From Minisyncoccota bacterium (GTDB lineage Bacteria; Patescibacteriota; Minisyncoccia; Phycocordibacterales; Zambryskibacteraceae): DNA of 51,399 bases. The DNA is taken from positions 1-51,399 of the forward strand of contig JAGVCW010000004.1 in assembly GCA_020059045.1 (NCBI GenBank). The letters are read 5' to 3'. Position 1 is the first letter of the stretch, and each line of letters begins with the position of its first letter. This document shows, piece after piece, positions 15,056 to 24,363 of the stretch. Made by a program: the position numbers and the translations under genes. Under the pieces are notes generated by a model, which had not been told where the DNA came from, did no database searches, and saw only the letters and a program-made list of their open reading frames with translations.

Positions 15056-15816
15056 AGCTGTGCACAATTATAAATGCATGGACAGACACACTTTGTCTTC
15101 TGCCGTTCTGTGTGGAGAACCACCTGACGTTTTCGGATGGAGTTATTGTTGTTTGGAGCGAGACTTCCAACAAGGGTCAAAAGGATGACAGGATAAAAGA
15201 GTTTGTTTACGGACACACTTTCAGCGATGTGATATTCCACCAGCTTGAGCCAATACAAGGAATTTTACCGCTGATGAACGAAACCCGAAAGCGAAATTCC
15301 GGCTTGGACGTTGCAAGACAGCATGGATTCACCCATTTTATAATTGCTGACGCTGACGAGTTTTACGTTACGAAAGAAGTGGAATGGGAGAAGAAGCGAT
15401 TTGAGGCAAAAGACCTTAATGGGCTAGTTTGTGGACTAAATGTGTATATAAAAAGCCCCACATTGATGACTGACGACCACACGCTGGTGCCGTTTATCCA
15501 CAAATTGACCCCGAAGATAAAGTGCGGCGAGTTCCGCGGGTACCCGTTTGCCTATGACGATAAGAAACAGGCCCACATTGACCCATCAAGGCGATTAAAT
15601 GTCGATGTCGGAATCCGGTGGAGCGAGATCAAGATGAGGCACATGAGTTACGTCAGGGACAATATAATGATGAAAATCATGAACAGTTCTGCTAAGTTGG
15701 AGAATTCGAAAGATGTAATTGCAAGGGATCTTGAAAACGCTAGGCCGGGGTATATTTCGGAACTTTACCACCAGCCACTACAGGAGGTTGACAACATTTT
15801 TAACATAACGATATGA
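15052..15816 (+). CDS. GT2/GT92-like glycosyltransferase
   Basis: 254 aa. The opening, MKLCTIINAWTDTLCLLPFC, then VENHLTFSDGVIVVWSETS is typical of GT92/DUF23-type enzymes. FTHFIIADADEFYV (residues 93-106) contains the DxD. A conserved HMSYVR motif lies near the C terminus. It is the last transferase of the run and overlaps a membrane protein by four bases. Confidence 0.75.
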   Translation: MKLCTIINAWTDTLCLLPFCVENHLTFSDGVIVVWSETSNKGQKDDRIKEFVYGHTFSDVIFHQLEPIQGILPLMNETRKRNSGLDVARQHGFTHFIIADADEFYVTKEVEWEKKRFEAKDLNGLVCGLNVYIKSPTLMTDDHTLVPFIHKLTPKIKCGEFRGYPFAYDDKKQAHIDPSRRLNVDVGIRWSEIKMRHMSYVRDNIMMKIMNSSAKLENSKDVIARDLENARPGYISELYHQPLQEVDNIFNITI

Positions 15817-16082
15817 TTTCTTACATCGTGATTACCAGTTTGTGGATTTGGGGTGTGAATTGCCTGTTTGAGGACGGGATGATTTTCGGGAAAATTGGCA
15901 ATTGGATGTACGAAAAAGCCCCTGGATGGATATACAAACCAACAATTGGATGTACGGCCTGTATGGCATCAATTCACGGGACATTAGCCTATTTCCTGCT
16001 ATTTAACCACGGATTGGCACTTTGGCCGGTGTTCTGTGTGTGTGTTTGTGGACTAAACTTCATAATAATCAAATTTCTGTAA
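15813..16082 (+). CDS. Two-span membrane protein, DUF1360-like
   Basis: 89 aa. A hydrophobic N-terminal helix is followed by a soluble loop, EKAPGWIYKPTIGCTACMAS, with a CxxC, and a C-terminal hydrophobic pair of segments rich in Cys. The 'GC..CM.SI.G' pattern resembles small phage membrane proteins of the DUF1360 group. As the only membrane protein at the end of the glycan run it could anchor the enzymes or be unrelated. Confidence 0.55.
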   Translation: MISYIVITSLWIWGVNCLFEDGMIFGKIGNWMYEKAPGWIYKPTIGCTACMASIHGTLAYFLLFNHGLALWPVFCVCVCGLNFIIIKFL

Positions 16083-16115
16083 AATGCGGAGATTAACTCC
16101 GCTATTCACCGCATT
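16083..16115 (+). promoter_or_regulatory. Bistable hairpin between glycan and tail modules
   Basis: AATGCGG (16083-16089) can pair with CCGCATT (16109-16115), or GCGGAG (16086-16091) can pair with CTCCGC (16097-16102). The two stems share bases and exclude each other. The outer stem ends directly at the ATG of 16116. There is no T-tract, so translational control is more likely than termination. Confidence 0.4.
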
Positions 16116-16358
16116 ATGAGCATAATAGAGAAACTTTCGGATCGAAACGGCCTAATCTATGAGGCCATCACGATGATTATGGTCCACACTGGGCCTGCAA
16201 GCCCACCAAAACTCCAATGGGAGTTGTTTAAGTGTGGAATTTATATAAAACAGCCGCTTTTGCTTCAGGCAATGTCGGTAATGAAGGAAAAAGGAATGAT
16301 TGGAAGACCAGATGAGAAAGAAACGAGTAGCGAAACGCCGGCCAGTAAAGCCGATTAA
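16116..16358 (+). CDS. Hypothetical protein before the tail chaperone
   Basis: 80 aa, with a helical start (MSIIEKLSDRNGLIYEAITM) and a Ser/Thr-rich tail. Its 3' part overlaps the tail chaperone ORF by up to 59 bases. The first 60 residues could form a small winged-helix-like domain (LQWELFKCGIYIKQPLLLQAM), but this is not convincing. The position suggests a small head-tail or tail accessory protein. Confidence 0.55.
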   Translation: MSIIEKLSDRNGLIYEAITMIMVHTGPASPPKLQWELFKCGIYIKQPLLLQAMSVMKEKGMIGRPDEKETSSETPASKAD

Positions 16359-16947
16359 CCCGGTTTACAACCTAAAACATCCCGACATTGCCCATAAGGT
16401 CGAAGTGGCTTTCGAGGCCGGTGGGAGGTCATTCTATCGCTTTATAGACGACCACCAGATTCCTGCAGGAAGATACAAGTACATCTATGCGGCCCTCAGG
16501 GAGGTCGATTTACGCATGAATCTGGACACCTTGAAAGGGTATGTGGCTGAGATCAAGAAAGTCCTGAATGGGGGCGATAAAAAGAACAACATTTCGCTTG
16601 AAAACCTGTGGAGGGTTACATTGAACCTTGAATCCCGTCTTGCTTTGGCGTTTGAGCCGGCAAGTGTCGCCAGGTTGGCAGCAGTTCTATTTTTCGATGA
16701 GACAGAGGATTTAATGACCTACGACAAAATGAAGGGTGCCCAAAAGGTTGAATTTTGGGAAAAGCATAACGTTCGTGATTTTTTTTTGACGATGCCTATA
16801 GTAGAATTGCTCGGACTGAGAAATATTTCAGCAACATCTTTGGAGGCATTTATTCAGGAAAGTCAACTTCTCCTACAGGATTTGACGTTCGATCTTCAGA
16901 ATCAATCATCGGAGAGTTTATCCGAGAGTGGGAAGAGTCCTTTGTGA
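16300..16947 (+). CDS. Tail assembly chaperone, short form (gpG analogue)
   Basis: 215 aa; an alternative ATG is at 16312. It has a basic N terminus (KKRVAKRRPVKP) and a helical body (LRMNLDTLKGYVAEIKKVLN, LENLWRVTLNLESRLALAF). The position directly before the tape measure gene, and the -1 frameshift site in its last third (T9 at 16779-16787), match the G/GT arrangement of lambda-like tails, in which a short and a frameshifted long chaperone coat the tape measure protein. The sequence itself does not match a named chaperone family by eye. Confidence 0.7.
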   Translation: MEDQMRKKRVAKRRPVKPINPVYNLKHPDIAHKVEVAFEAGGRSFYRFIDDHQIPAGRYKYIYAALREVDLRMNLDTLKGYVAEIKKVLNGGDKKNNISLENLWRVTLNLESRLALAFEPASVARLAAVLFFDETEDLMTYDKMKGAQKVEFWEKHNVRDFFLTMPIVELLGLRNISATSLEAFIQESQLLLQDLTFDLQNQSSESLSESGKSPL

Positions 16948-17090
16948 TTTTGTCGGACGGTGACCCTATTTTGGAGCGTGAATTGCGCTGGATGCCAATT
17001 TATGATTTTAATTTTCGTATTTTAGCGTTGAAGAAGAATCAGGCCAAGCAAACAAACAGCTTGGAAATGGAGCCATACGGCTTGAAGTAA
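16779..17090 (+). CDS. Tail chaperone -1 frameshift extension (gpGT analogue)
   Basis: This frame has no start codon. It opens right after a TGA at 16776-16778, at a run of nine T (16779-16787), and stays open to TAA at 17088-17090. A -1 slip on T-TTT-TTT would join residue 162 of the 16300 ORF to 101 more residues, giving a 263-aa fusion. The extension reads like a real protein, with FIREWEESFVILSDGDP then ELRWMPIYDFNFRILALKK. It overlaps the unshifted end by 169 bases. A homopolymer sequencing error is the main alternative. Confidence 0.75.
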   Translation, partial: FFFDDAYSRIARTEKYFSNIFGGIYSGKSTSPTGFDVRSSESIIGEFIREWEESFVILSDGDPILERELRWMPIYDFNFRILALKKNQAKQTNSLEMEPYGLK

Positions 17091-17138
17091 TGTTCGCTTA
17101 CGCGAAGTCAAACAATAAATTCCTCGATTTATGCGTAG

Positions 17139-19706
17139 ATGGCTGATAAAGTCCAGAACATTACCATTAACTATAAAGTTAACACATCAGAGGTAGAAAA
17201 AGCCAACGCCACTCTAAATCGGGCAAATCAGGCAACAAATCAACTTCAGGCGGCAGCGGAGAAATCTGGACAGAATATGTCCAAATCGTTCAAGCAAGTT
17301 GAGGTCACAGTTGGTGACCTCAGGGGAGAACTTAACGCGCTAAGGGCGAGAATTGACCGTACAGCAGCCAACTCACCACAACTCGCGGCCCTAACAAAGC
17401 AATATGCTGATTTAAACAAGCAAATACAGGCAACTACAAAGACTGCTGGTGACGCAGCCAAGTCATCCGGATCATTAGCCACTCAGTTCGGTAATTTATA
17501 TCGTGCAGCACAGTTATTTGTGACTGCTGGGATAGCAAAAGAAATTGTTGATGTTACGTTATCAATGGCCACTCTCCAAGGTCAGGTTGAGGGAGTATCA
17601 AGGGGATTTGAGAGGGCATTCCCAAATTCAGTTAAGGTTCTCGGTGATCTAAGACAGGCGACAAAGGGGACAATCAACGATTTTGAGTTGATGAAGAGGA
17701 CCTTACAGGCTACTAACTTAGGTGTATCTGTCGAAAAACTTCCCATACTTTTTGAATTTGCCGCAGCAAGGGCACAACAAACAGGAGAGTCAGTTGACTA
17801 TCTTGTCGATTCAATTGTACGTGGTATAGGGCGTAAGTCTCCATTAGTTCTGGACAACTTGGGTATTTCGGTAACTGCCCTGAAAGAGAAATTCGATGGA
17901 GCCTCCATTGCATCAAAAACAGTTGCTGAAGCCACTGAAGGGGTTGCTGAAATAGCTAAGGAGCAACTTGAAAAGATGGGTGGCTACGTAGCAACCGCAG
18001 AGACAGATGTTAAAAATTTAAAAGCGGCTTGGCAGGAATTAAGGATTGAGATTTCAAAAAAAATAGAAAGCGGTGGTATTATTGGGTTCTTAAATGAGCA
18101 GATAGATAATATCACTACAGTTGTAAAAGGACAAAGAACACTTCAAATAGAGTATATAAAATCAGCGGCGTCAGCAGATGCAGCGAGAGTTACAGAATCT
18201 GAATCATTTAAGCAACTCAAAGGAAACCAACAAGCAAGAATAGATTTTATACAGCAGGAAGTTAATTCAAGAGTTCAACTGGTTGGAAGATATAATGACC
18301 AGATGAAGGCAATGAGAGAGCAAAGAGATTTGCTTAAAGACAAAAATCCATACGATAAGCAAATTGAGTCTATAAATAATACAATAAAAGCACTTGAGGC
18401 AAATAAGTTTGTAATACTTGAAACAAAAAGAATACTAAAAGAATACCTTGACGACTTAAGTCAACCAGTAGATGTTAAGATAACCAACCTTGCGAAATTA
18501 AGAGAGGATCTTGCTGAACTTAAGCGGATACGTGAAGAGGATATTGCGATAACAAACACAAAAGCATTTGAGGCAAACGCAAGAGAAATTAACCAATTAG
18601 AACAACGCATTCTCCGTATTGATGATAACATCAAATACATGAAACAGTTCGACATGGCTAAGGAGCAATCAGCACTAGCCACAGCAAACGAAACTGCTCA
18701 GTTGAAATTATTTAACGATGAGATTGATAAGTTCAGGGAAAAAACACTTAATGGAGGAACAGTTAAGTTTTCTACAGGAGAGATAACTGGTGATAATTCG
18801 GCTACAGAATCATTTGGTGATTTATCCGCACCACCTGATTTGTTTGATCCTGAAGAGATTGTTGGTGACAGCGGTGAAACGGCGGCTGAACTTCTAGCTA
18901 ATAAATTCTGGACAAGACTCAGGCTTGCATTCAAACAGGAAGGTGGAGATACCTCAGAGTTACAGGATGAGCTAAATCAAGCAATGGAAACATTATTTCT
19001 TGGTTCCGTTGATATTGTAGCGGACCAACTAATGTCATTAGCAGATGTTGAAGTTCAAACACTTCAAAGGAGACTTGGCGCGTTGAAAGAGTTTTATGAT
19101 ATGCAACTCTTAATGGCCGGTGATAATGAGAAAGCCAAAGAAAGACTGCGCATTAAAGAGGAGAATGAAACAAACAGGTTAAGAAGAAGAATTTTCGAAG
19201 CCGATAAGAAAGCAGCAAAAACTCAGGCATTGATAAACGGTGCGGCAGCAATAGTTAAGACTTTGGCCACAGTTGGTTATCCGGCTGGTATTGTTCTAAG
19301 TGCACTCGTTGCTGCACAAACCGCATCACAAATAGCTATCATCGACCGTCAACAGGCCCGTTTTGCAAAAGGTGTTATTGATTTGAAGGGTCCAGGAACC
19401 GGAACATCAGACTCCATACCTGCAAAACTTTCAAAAGGCGAGTCCGTTATGACCGCATGGGAAACTAAAAATGCCGGTGGTATCCTGAGGGACATACGCG
19501 CAAGGAAACTTGACGACAGCATTATAAAAAGTTTAAAGGTTGGCAGACAGCCGATAGCGCAAAACAACTTTAATGATGAGCGAATCATAAAGGCGATCAG
19601 AGATAACAAGGCACCCGACATCATTGAACAGTCCGGAATCGTTTACAAAGTCACACAGAAGTCGGATGAGTATAGAAACAGGATACGTGCAAAGACCATA
19701 AGATAA
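17139..19706 (+). CDS. Tail tape measure protein
   Basis: 855 aa. The first 150 residues are Ala/Gln/Lys-rich coiled coil (KANATLNRANQATNQLQAAA). A globular region follows (AQLFVTAGIAKEIVDVTLSM, then VEGVSRGFERAF), with long helical repeats (350-680) and a C-terminal part containing alanine-rich hydrophobic stretches (NGAAAIVKTLATVGYPAGIV). The C terminus GPGTGTSDSIPAKLSKGESV then MTAWETKNAGG is a hallmark of phage tape measure proteins. It sets tail length and is probably ejected with the DNA. It follows the frameshifted chaperone, as expected. Confidence 0.9.
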   Translation: MADKVQNITINYKVNTSEVEKANATLNRANQATNQLQAAAEKSGQNMSKSFKQVEVTVGDLRGELNALRARIDRTAANSPQLAALTKQYADLNKQIQATTKTAGDAAKSSGSLATQFGNLYRAAQLFVTAGIAKEIVDVTLSMATLQGQVEGVSRGFERAFPNSVKVLGDLRQATKGTINDFELMKRTLQATNLGVSVEKLPILFEFAAARAQQTGESVDYLVDSIVRGIGRKSPLVLDNLGISVTALKEKFDGASIASKTVAEATEGVAEIAKEQLEKMGGYVATAETDVKNLKAAWQELRIEISKKIESGGIIGFLNEQIDNITTVVKGQRTLQIEYIKSAASADAARVTESESFKQLKGNQQARIDFIQQEVNSRVQLVGRYNDQMKAMREQRDLLKDKNPYDKQIESINNTIKALEANKFVILETKRILKEYLDDLSQPVDVKITNLAKLREDLAELKRIREEDIAITNTKAFEANAREINQLEQRILRIDDNIKYMKQFDMAKEQSALATANETAQLKLFNDEIDKFREKTLNGGTVKFSTGEITGDNSATESFGDLSAPPDLFDPEEIVGDSGETAAELLANKFWTRLRLAFKQEGGDTSELQDELNQAMETLFLGSVDIVADQLMSLADVEVQTLQRRLGALKEFYDMQLLMAGDNEKAKERLRIKEENETNRLRRRIFEADKKAAKTQALINGAAAIVKTLATVGYPAGIVLSALVAAQTASQIAIIDRQQARFAKGVIDLKGPGTGTSDSIPAKLSKGESVMTAWETKNAGGILRDIRARKLDDSIIKSLKVGRQPIAQNNFNDERIIKAIRDNKAPDIIEQSGIVYKVTQKSDEYRNRIRAKTIR

Positions 19707-19707
19707 T

Positions 19708-22700
19708 ATGAGTAAGTTCAGGTTTACATTAACTCATCGCGGGTCTGAAACACAACCGTTTGGAATGCCGGCTTTTTCATTATGGAGTACACAAACTGGC
19801 GCAGATGTAGAGTGGGGAACTGGTGCGATTCCAACAGTCACACTTCCCGGCACAACACCATTCGGAGACTTCTCTGAATATCTTTATGTTGACTATGGTT
19901 TCCTATCAGGAGTTGACTACTCGATCACACTAAGTTATACTAAGACTTATCTTGCCGGAACATCAAATCCAAGAACGATAAAACTCCACGTTCTTGATAA
20001 TTCGTATGTTTCTCAGTTTTCGGAAGTGGTGGCAACACCTGCAAGCCCCGGTGGTTCTGGATCTGTAACACTAAGTTTTACCGCCACATCGTCCTGTACA
20101 AAGATAGCCGTTAAAGTTGCCGATGGAAGCAACGTTGTTTTCACTTTGGACGCAATTTCAGGTACGTCAAAAGACCCAACCGACCTGACAACAACGCAGG
20201 AAATTTCAGAACCTGACGGATGGATGGAGGCAGTTTTGAAACTTGAAAGACACCCTGAGTACAGATCACTGTTGGAGTATTTTGACGGTGGTTTTATATT
20301 CTACGGAGACAATGGAGTTGTTAACGGTGGGATTGATTTCATTAAGGCATTGGAGCAAATTTACGGTCCTGATGTCTCAATTGAAATATTGATCGAGTTC
20401 TCCGATGACGACTATACATACGAGGATATTTTTGAAGGCCAACTTGATCTTTCAATGGCCGAGGAGATGGTTGACAATAAAATGAAAATCCCAATCATAC
20501 GGGATAACTTTTGGGCCATATTCAACAGTAGGAAAGACACACCAGTTAGCTTGACTGCATCCACTGACCTTGACGGTAATGCTGTTGAAGAACCTGTTGA
20601 TCCGGTACATCTAAATCTAGTACCACAGTTTATACAAGAAGATCTTGACTTTGAAAATATTGTTGGTATAGACTATTGGGACACACTTGCTGTCGGCAAT
20701 GTTGGCGCTGGGGAATACATACAATTCGATTGGGACACAGAGAACACAAATGAAATAAAAACAAAGTATAATTATCCTGGTGGAAATTCTGTTGAGTTGG
20801 TCCCGGAGATGTTTTTAGTTGAGTTTGGTGGGTCTTACTACTTTGATATAAAGGTGTGTTTCACGTGTAAAAATTATCCTAGCGGCGGTCCCGAAGTAAT
20901 ATTTACTTCGATGGACACAAGAATGTCAGTTAATATACAGGTGAACGGAGGATCACCAATATTATTCACAGCAACAGATGTAACAGAAACGTATCTTGGC
21001 GACACAATCACATGGACTGAATATACATATCAAGGCACATTAAATCTTAATAGGAGTGACCTTGTTTATATATATGGATTAGCCCTATTGCCATTCACTA
21101 GGACAATATTTGAGTATGCTAATATTGTTATGCTGGGAAACACCAGAAATTCAGCACCAGAGATTGACATGAGCGGATTTCCATACTCATCATTCCCATT
21201 TACATCCAGAATAGAGAGTTATCTAAATGTCACGGCACAGACCGCATATATAGATACAACCTCGGAAGGATTCCTTATACACGATGCAGCAGCGGCTATT
21301 TTAAAATCTTACGGACTCGGTGAAACAAACCCATTCTATTCAGAAATTCTAGGATCGACATTAACAAACGCAAGAGAATATGATTCTGATGGATGCGCGT
21401 GGAAATACGGATTAGTAAAAGGCCTTCAGTTAAGACAATACAGTCTTGCAGAAAAGCCATTTTCAATCTCATTCGATCAGTGGTGGAAAGGGGCAAATCC
21501 AATATTAAACCTCGGATTGACATACGAACTTATTCCAGGCTCAACAACAGATCCAACATCTGTTACGGTTGAATCATTAGCAACGTGGGATGATGCAGGA
21601 GGCTTATACCCCGGAGCTTGGAACTATGGATTATTTGGTTACCCATTTACAAGCGTTAACGGAAATGGTGGTGTTGAGGGATACACACGCGGGACGGCAG
21701 CAACAATAGCAGGACAGACTTACGTATTCAGCGTAGCAATTGAAATTCTTGAGTCAGGGTCAAGCGATCCAACGATGACATTTGTTTTTGCTATTCTTGA
21801 CGGGTCAGACACTGAGATAGCCACAGAAGAATTTACATATCTGACAGCCGGGTTGAAGATTGAGACATTCACCATGACACCGATCTCAAACGGTACGTAT
21901 TTTGGTGTTAGGGTTATAAATGACACTCCATTTGACACCAAGAGTCTTATCGTAAGACTGGCAGAAGGAGACACGGCAGAACAACTTCTTTTAAATGAGG
22001 AATTTGAAGACAGTTCTTTTTGGACAAACGAAGGTGCCGGAACAAGCTGGTCAATTGGAAGTCAATTAGCATCACTTACACTCGCATCTGGATCGAGTAA
22101 AGCATTAACACAGGAATTTACAGGCGGCTCAATTGGACGTTACCATTTCATTTCTGAATACACTACAACGAACATCGGAGGTGGTGAGTCGATAGATATT
22201 GTCCTTAACTTTTACGACTCAGGAAACAACCTGGTAAGCACAAAGACTGAATCAGTCACATCAAGCATAAATAATCCACTTGATTGGTTCTTCACATCTG
22301 TTGTAGTTGTAACCAAAGTGGAAATAACAGTGACAATTACAGCGGGGACAAACATAGACATTGAACTTCCGTTTGCAACACTTTTTGCAATTGTTGTTAG
22401 TGAAAACATAGTAGTTCCAGATATGCAAGTTATCCGTGTAGAGGAGGTTGAGCATTTCTATGACCCGATACCAGAACTAAACATATCAAACATCCGTCAA
22501 ATTTCAAGGAAGTACGACAACGACAAGATTTACAACAAAATAAACATCGGGTATAACGTATGGAAGTCAGAGGGGGCCAACAGTATTGATGACCCGCAGA
22601 CACAACATATCTACTCGACAATATTTCAGAAGATTGGTCAGACAATAACGCTTTGGAGCGAGTGGATTGCCGCGGCCATTGCTGTTGAGTTGGCCCGAAG

Positions 22701-23412
22701 AAGCGCGACAGAGAGATCGACTGACTACAAACACGATGAGAGCGTTTTCATAATAGCGCTGAATCCGGATGACGTTAGTCCAGACGCGTACATGCCAGAA
22801 CTTGATGAGAACTTTTCGTCAATAGAAAATCTGAACAACTCAGACAGCCGATACAACATAAGACTTTCGCCAGCCAGGAATTTCTTACGGTGGAGAAAGT
22901 GGTTTAACGGTTGCCTTCAAAATGCCACGAACTCATTCTTCAAGTTTGTCCGTGGAGAGGGTAATTTCGACATGGTTACGGATATGATTTCAACATCTCC
23001 TGATTGTTTGGATGAGTCATATAGTGACATGCCGTTATCCGAAAAGCAGGATATTGAGGTAACTGACGAGTACATTCACTTGCCGAATTACTACGAAATG
23101 ACCGTTCCGCTGGAATGGACCGACTATAAAACAATCAGAGATAACCGGAAAAAGGCCATCGGAATAAGCCTTTCTGACACGGGTCATGTTCCATTGTTCA
23201 TTGACAAACTGGAATACTCGATAATGGTTGGTTCGGCTAAGATCAGCGGTTGGACTACTGAGTATTTTGACATTGCAGTAATTGAAGACACAGCAGCGAC
23301 ACAAAACTGCAACACGGACGTTTATCCGGATACAACAGAGGTTAATTACAGGCTTTTGGAGGACGGGTATTATAGACTTACTGAGGCCGGAGACATTAGA
23401 ATTTTAGAATAG
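19708..23412 (+). CDS. Large tail/tail-tip structural protein
   Basis: 1234 aa, starting one base after the tape measure stop. It is beta-rich with many Thr, Ser, Asp and aromatic residues, typical of virion surface proteins. An early EPDGWMEAVLKLERHPEYRS segment and a jelly-roll-like middle are visible, but no catalytic motif. By position it is the distal tail or tail-tip protein. The last 21 residues, beginning YRLLEDGYYRLTEAGDIR and ending ILE, form a short repeated tag found again in two connector-region proteins (32109-32723 and 32720-32899). Confidence 0.7.
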   Translation: MSKFRFTLTHRGSETQPFGMPAFSLWSTQTGADVEWGTGAIPTVTLPGTTPFGDFSEYLYVDYGFLSGVDYSITLSYTKTYLAGTSNPRTIKLHVLDNSYVSQFSEVVATPASPGGSGSVTLSFTATSSCTKIAVKVADGSNVVFTLDAISGTSKDPTDLTTTQEISEPDGWMEAVLKLERHPEYRSLLEYFDGGFIFYGDNGVVNGGIDFIKALEQIYGPDVSIEILIEFSDDDYTYEDIFEGQLDLSMAEEMVDNKMKIPIIRDNFWAIFNSRKDTPVSLTASTDLDGNAVEEPVDPVHLNLVPQFIQEDLDFENIVGIDYWDTLAVGNVGAGEYIQFDWDTENTNEIKTKYNYPGGNSVELVPEMFLVEFGGSYYFDIKVCFTCKNYPSGGPEVIFTSMDTRMSVNIQVNGGSPILFTATDVTETYLGDTITWTEYTYQGTLNLNRSDLVYIYGLALLPFTRTIFEYANIVMLGNTRNSAPEIDMSGFPYSSFPFTSRIESYLNVTAQTAYIDTTSEGFLIHDAAAAILKSYGLGETNPFYSEILGSTLTNAREYDSDGCAWKYGLVKGLQLRQYSLAEKPFSISFDQWWKGANPILNLGLTYELIPGSTTDPTSVTVESLATWDDAGGLYPGAWNYGLFGYPFTSVNGNGGVEGYTRGTAATIAGQTYVFSVAIEILESGSSDPTMTFVFAILDGSDTEIATEEFTYLTAGLKIETFTMTPISNGTYFGVRVINDTPFDTKSLIVRLAEGDTAEQLLLNEEFEDSSFWTNEGAGTSWSIGSQLASLTLASGSSKALTQEFTGGSIGRYHFISEYTTTNIGGGESIDIVLNFYDSGNNLVSTKTESVTSSINNPLDWFFTSVVVVTKVEITVTITAGTNIDIELPFATLFAIVVSENIVVPDMQVIRVEEVEHFYDPIPELNISNIRQISRKYDNDKIYNKINIGYNVWKSEGANSIDDPQTQHIYSTIFQKIGQTITLWSEWIAAAIAVELARRSATERSTDYKHDESVFIIALNPDDVSPDAYMPELDENFSSIENLNNSDSRYNIRLSPARNFLRWRKWFNGCLQNATNSFFKFVRGEGNFDMVTDMISTSPDCLDESYSDMPLSEKQDIEVTDEYIHLPNYYEMTVPLEWTDYKTIRDNRKKAIGISLSDTGHVPLFIDKLEYSIMVGSAKISGWTTEYFDIAVIEDTAATQNCNTDVYPDTTEVNYRLLEDGYYRLTEAGDIRILE

Positions 23413-23413
23413 C

Positions 23414-23512
23414 ATGGCAAGCGTAAAACAAAATGTTGATTATTTTTGCTTATATTGCAACATTGTTCCTTTCCGGGGAAGACAACATAAAAAATCAATT
23501 TATGTGATTTAA
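23414..23512 (+). CDS. 32-aa CxxC peptide (tentative)
   Basis: A small ORF that starts one base after the previous stop and overlaps the next ATG (TAATG). It contains YFCLYCNIVPFRGRQHKK, a CxxC with a basic tail. The tight overlaps favour translation. It may bind metal or simply couple the genes. Confidence 0.35.
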   Translation: MASVKQNVDYFCLYCNIVPFRGRQHKKSIYVI

Positions 23513-24300
23513 TGACCATTTCGGACGCTCAGCCTGTTCAATTCTGGCTTGTAGAATGCAACACCTATAACGAGCAGGAGTCTGACGGGGTACATTATAA
23601 ATGCTTTTCGGCCCCTTGGAATTGTGATGACGAGATAACCATTCAATTCATAGCCAATCCGGATACATCACCAGAATTACCCGATGAATATAGCCTGATA
23701 GTCATTGATGAGGACAATAACGAATTAATGTCAATCCCGTTCGATTATCAGTTTGACGGCACAAATTATGTTTTTTACCTTACATTAATCCCATCCGATC
23801 AGACTCCGGACCTATGTAATAGGCTGATTAAATTGGAGATTTTCAATGAGACAACAGCCACGACAGAGGCTAAATCGGATGCTTTAGACATCCAGGATTC
23901 ACATTCAGACACGGTTTTAATAAACTACTACAACCATCGTAATTTTGCAGGCTTAATTTACCAAAGTACCTCTCCGGACTTTGAATTTAATATCCGGATA
24001 CCGGCCATTTTCTACCATCAGAGATTCCCTGAAGAGGATGAAACTATGGTTTTAAGCAGTTCTTTGGTATCTTTAAATGGTGAAATCAAGAAACAGAAGC
24101 TGTTAGACATAGCTTATGTGCCTTATTATTTTCACGAAAAGATAAAATTGGTGTTGAAACATCAGTTTGTCACTATTGAGAATAAGCAATGGGTTAAGCA
24201 GGAGCCTTACGAAATTTCCGAGGGAGATCGCAGATGGCCGGTAAAAAAGGCTAAGTGCTGGATAAATCAGAAGGATTTCGTACATAGAAACGTACTTTAA
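23512..24300 (+). CDS. Tail-associated structural protein, 262 aa
   Basis: A beta-rich protein with several Cys and acidic loops (PDTSPELPDEYSLIVIDEDN). It lies between the tail-tip protein and the probable tube protein, so a tail or baseplate role is likely. Residues 150-200 (FEFNIRIPAIFYHQRFPEED) resemble virion beta-sandwich proteins of Bacteroidetes phages. No defined family. Confidence 0.55.
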   Translation: MTISDAQPVQFWLVECNTYNEQESDGVHYKCFSAPWNCDDEITIQFIANPDTSPELPDEYSLIVIDEDNNELMSIPFDYQFDGTNYVFYLTLIPSDQTPDLCNRLIKLEIFNETTATTEAKSDALDIQDSHSDTVLINYYNHRNFAGLIYQSTSPDFEFNIRIPAIFYHQRFPEEDETMVLSSSLVSLNGEIKKQKLLDIAYVPYYFHEKIKLVLKHQFVTIENKQWVKQEPYEISEGDRRWPVKKAKCWINQKDFVHRNVL

Positions 24301-24363
24301 AATTTTGTAATACCTAATGTCCGCAAGGAGAGATAAACTCGAAATACTTAAAATTCAACCACA

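Noticed and set aside
16912-17090. Independent gene after the tail chaperone
   Set aside because: The frame has no suitable start and opens exactly at the T9 run, so a frameshift extension is the better explanation.
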